NCBI RefSeq assembly: GCF_021390475.1
Contig: NZ_JAJUWS010000011.1
Location: 62,001 to 126,000, forward strand
Source of the DNA: Streptomyces sp. ST2-7A
GTDB taxonomy: Bacteria > Actinomycetota > Actinomycetes > Streptomycetales > Streptomycetaceae
Length of the DNA: 64,000 nt
Direction: 5' to 3'
A program made the translations under genes and the position numbers. The notes beneath the pieces are model-generated. The model searched no databases, was not told the origin of the DNA, and was given only the letters and a program-made list of their open reading frames with translations. Every line of letters begins with the position of its first letter. The first letter of the stretch is position 1. This document shows, piece after piece, positions 63,929 to 64,000 of this stretch.

Positions 63929-64000
63929 GTTCCCCATCCTGGCCCGGGGCACCCGCGACGCGCAGGAACGCCCCGGCCCGGGGGCCGACGCGGCACGGCG

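Overview
The window is high-GC actinobacterial DNA. Reading frames are strongly G/C-biased at the third base, and GTG starts and four-base stop/start overlaps are frequent. The gene set points to Streptomyces or a close relative: a Pgl-type BREX system, two WhiJ-like regulator plus DUF397 pairs with an RsbW-like ATPase, several PP2C/STAS signalling proteins, an AfsR-like regulator and an arcAB pair. No tRNA, rRNA, CRISPR array, integrase or transposase was seen.

Bases 1-30,500 are a defence island. On the minus strand, reading right to left, lie all six genes of a type 2 BREX (phage growth limitation) system: pglW, pglX, pglY, pglZ, brxD, brxHI. They form three overlapping pairs (W-X, Y-Z, D-HI), each joined by a GTGA overlap. 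A 4.1-kb cassette separates pglX from pglY. It holds a DUF2075 helicase with a nuclease-like N-terminus, two small overlapping genes, and an XRE (DUF5753) regulator with a DUF397 partner on the opposite strand. Divergent from pglW is a 2,240-residue DUF4011-SF1 helicase-Vsr nuclease-DUF3320 protein, a known single-protein defence architecture (Hhe type). The specificity half of pglX is visibly AT-richer than its surroundings, which suggests an exchanged target-recognition region.

Bases 31,100-37,800 are mixed accessory genes: a histidine-rich zinc-binding protein beside a SmtB-type ArsR sensor with Zur-like and ArsR-like operator candidates; an alpha/beta hydrolase with no serine nucleophile; an SDR; a frameshifted small cysteine protein; a DUF2231-Rieske membrane protein; and a PAS-GAF-PP2C phosphatase.

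Bases 37,800-44,100 are signalling genes: an acyl-CoA dehydrogenase-like protein lacking the usual catalytic Glu, a remnant of a STAS protein, and a 1,396-residue PAS-histidine kinase-receiver-PAS-PP2C-RsbW fusion overlapping a STAS antagonist gene. The last pair puts most of a partner-switching pathway into two genes.

Bases 44,300-53,500 hold a four-helix membrane protein, a secreted anchored protein, an AbaA/WhiJ-like cluster, a secreted peptidoglycan-binding protein, a beta-family protein (often found in defence islands), a lipoprotein gene broken by a frameshift, a MSMEG_6728/Pyr_excise-family protein, a GNAT acetyltransferase and a two-pore-type K+ channel.

Bases 53,850-64,000 hold an AfsR-like regulator without its NB-ARC ATPase, a MazG-like pyrophosphohydrolase, an F420-dependent LLM oxidoreductase overlapping a homocysteine S-methyltransferase, a 1-kb stretch with no gene, a chromate transporter, and arcB/arcA of the arginine deiminase pathway. 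Eight strong hairpin terminators separate transcription units.
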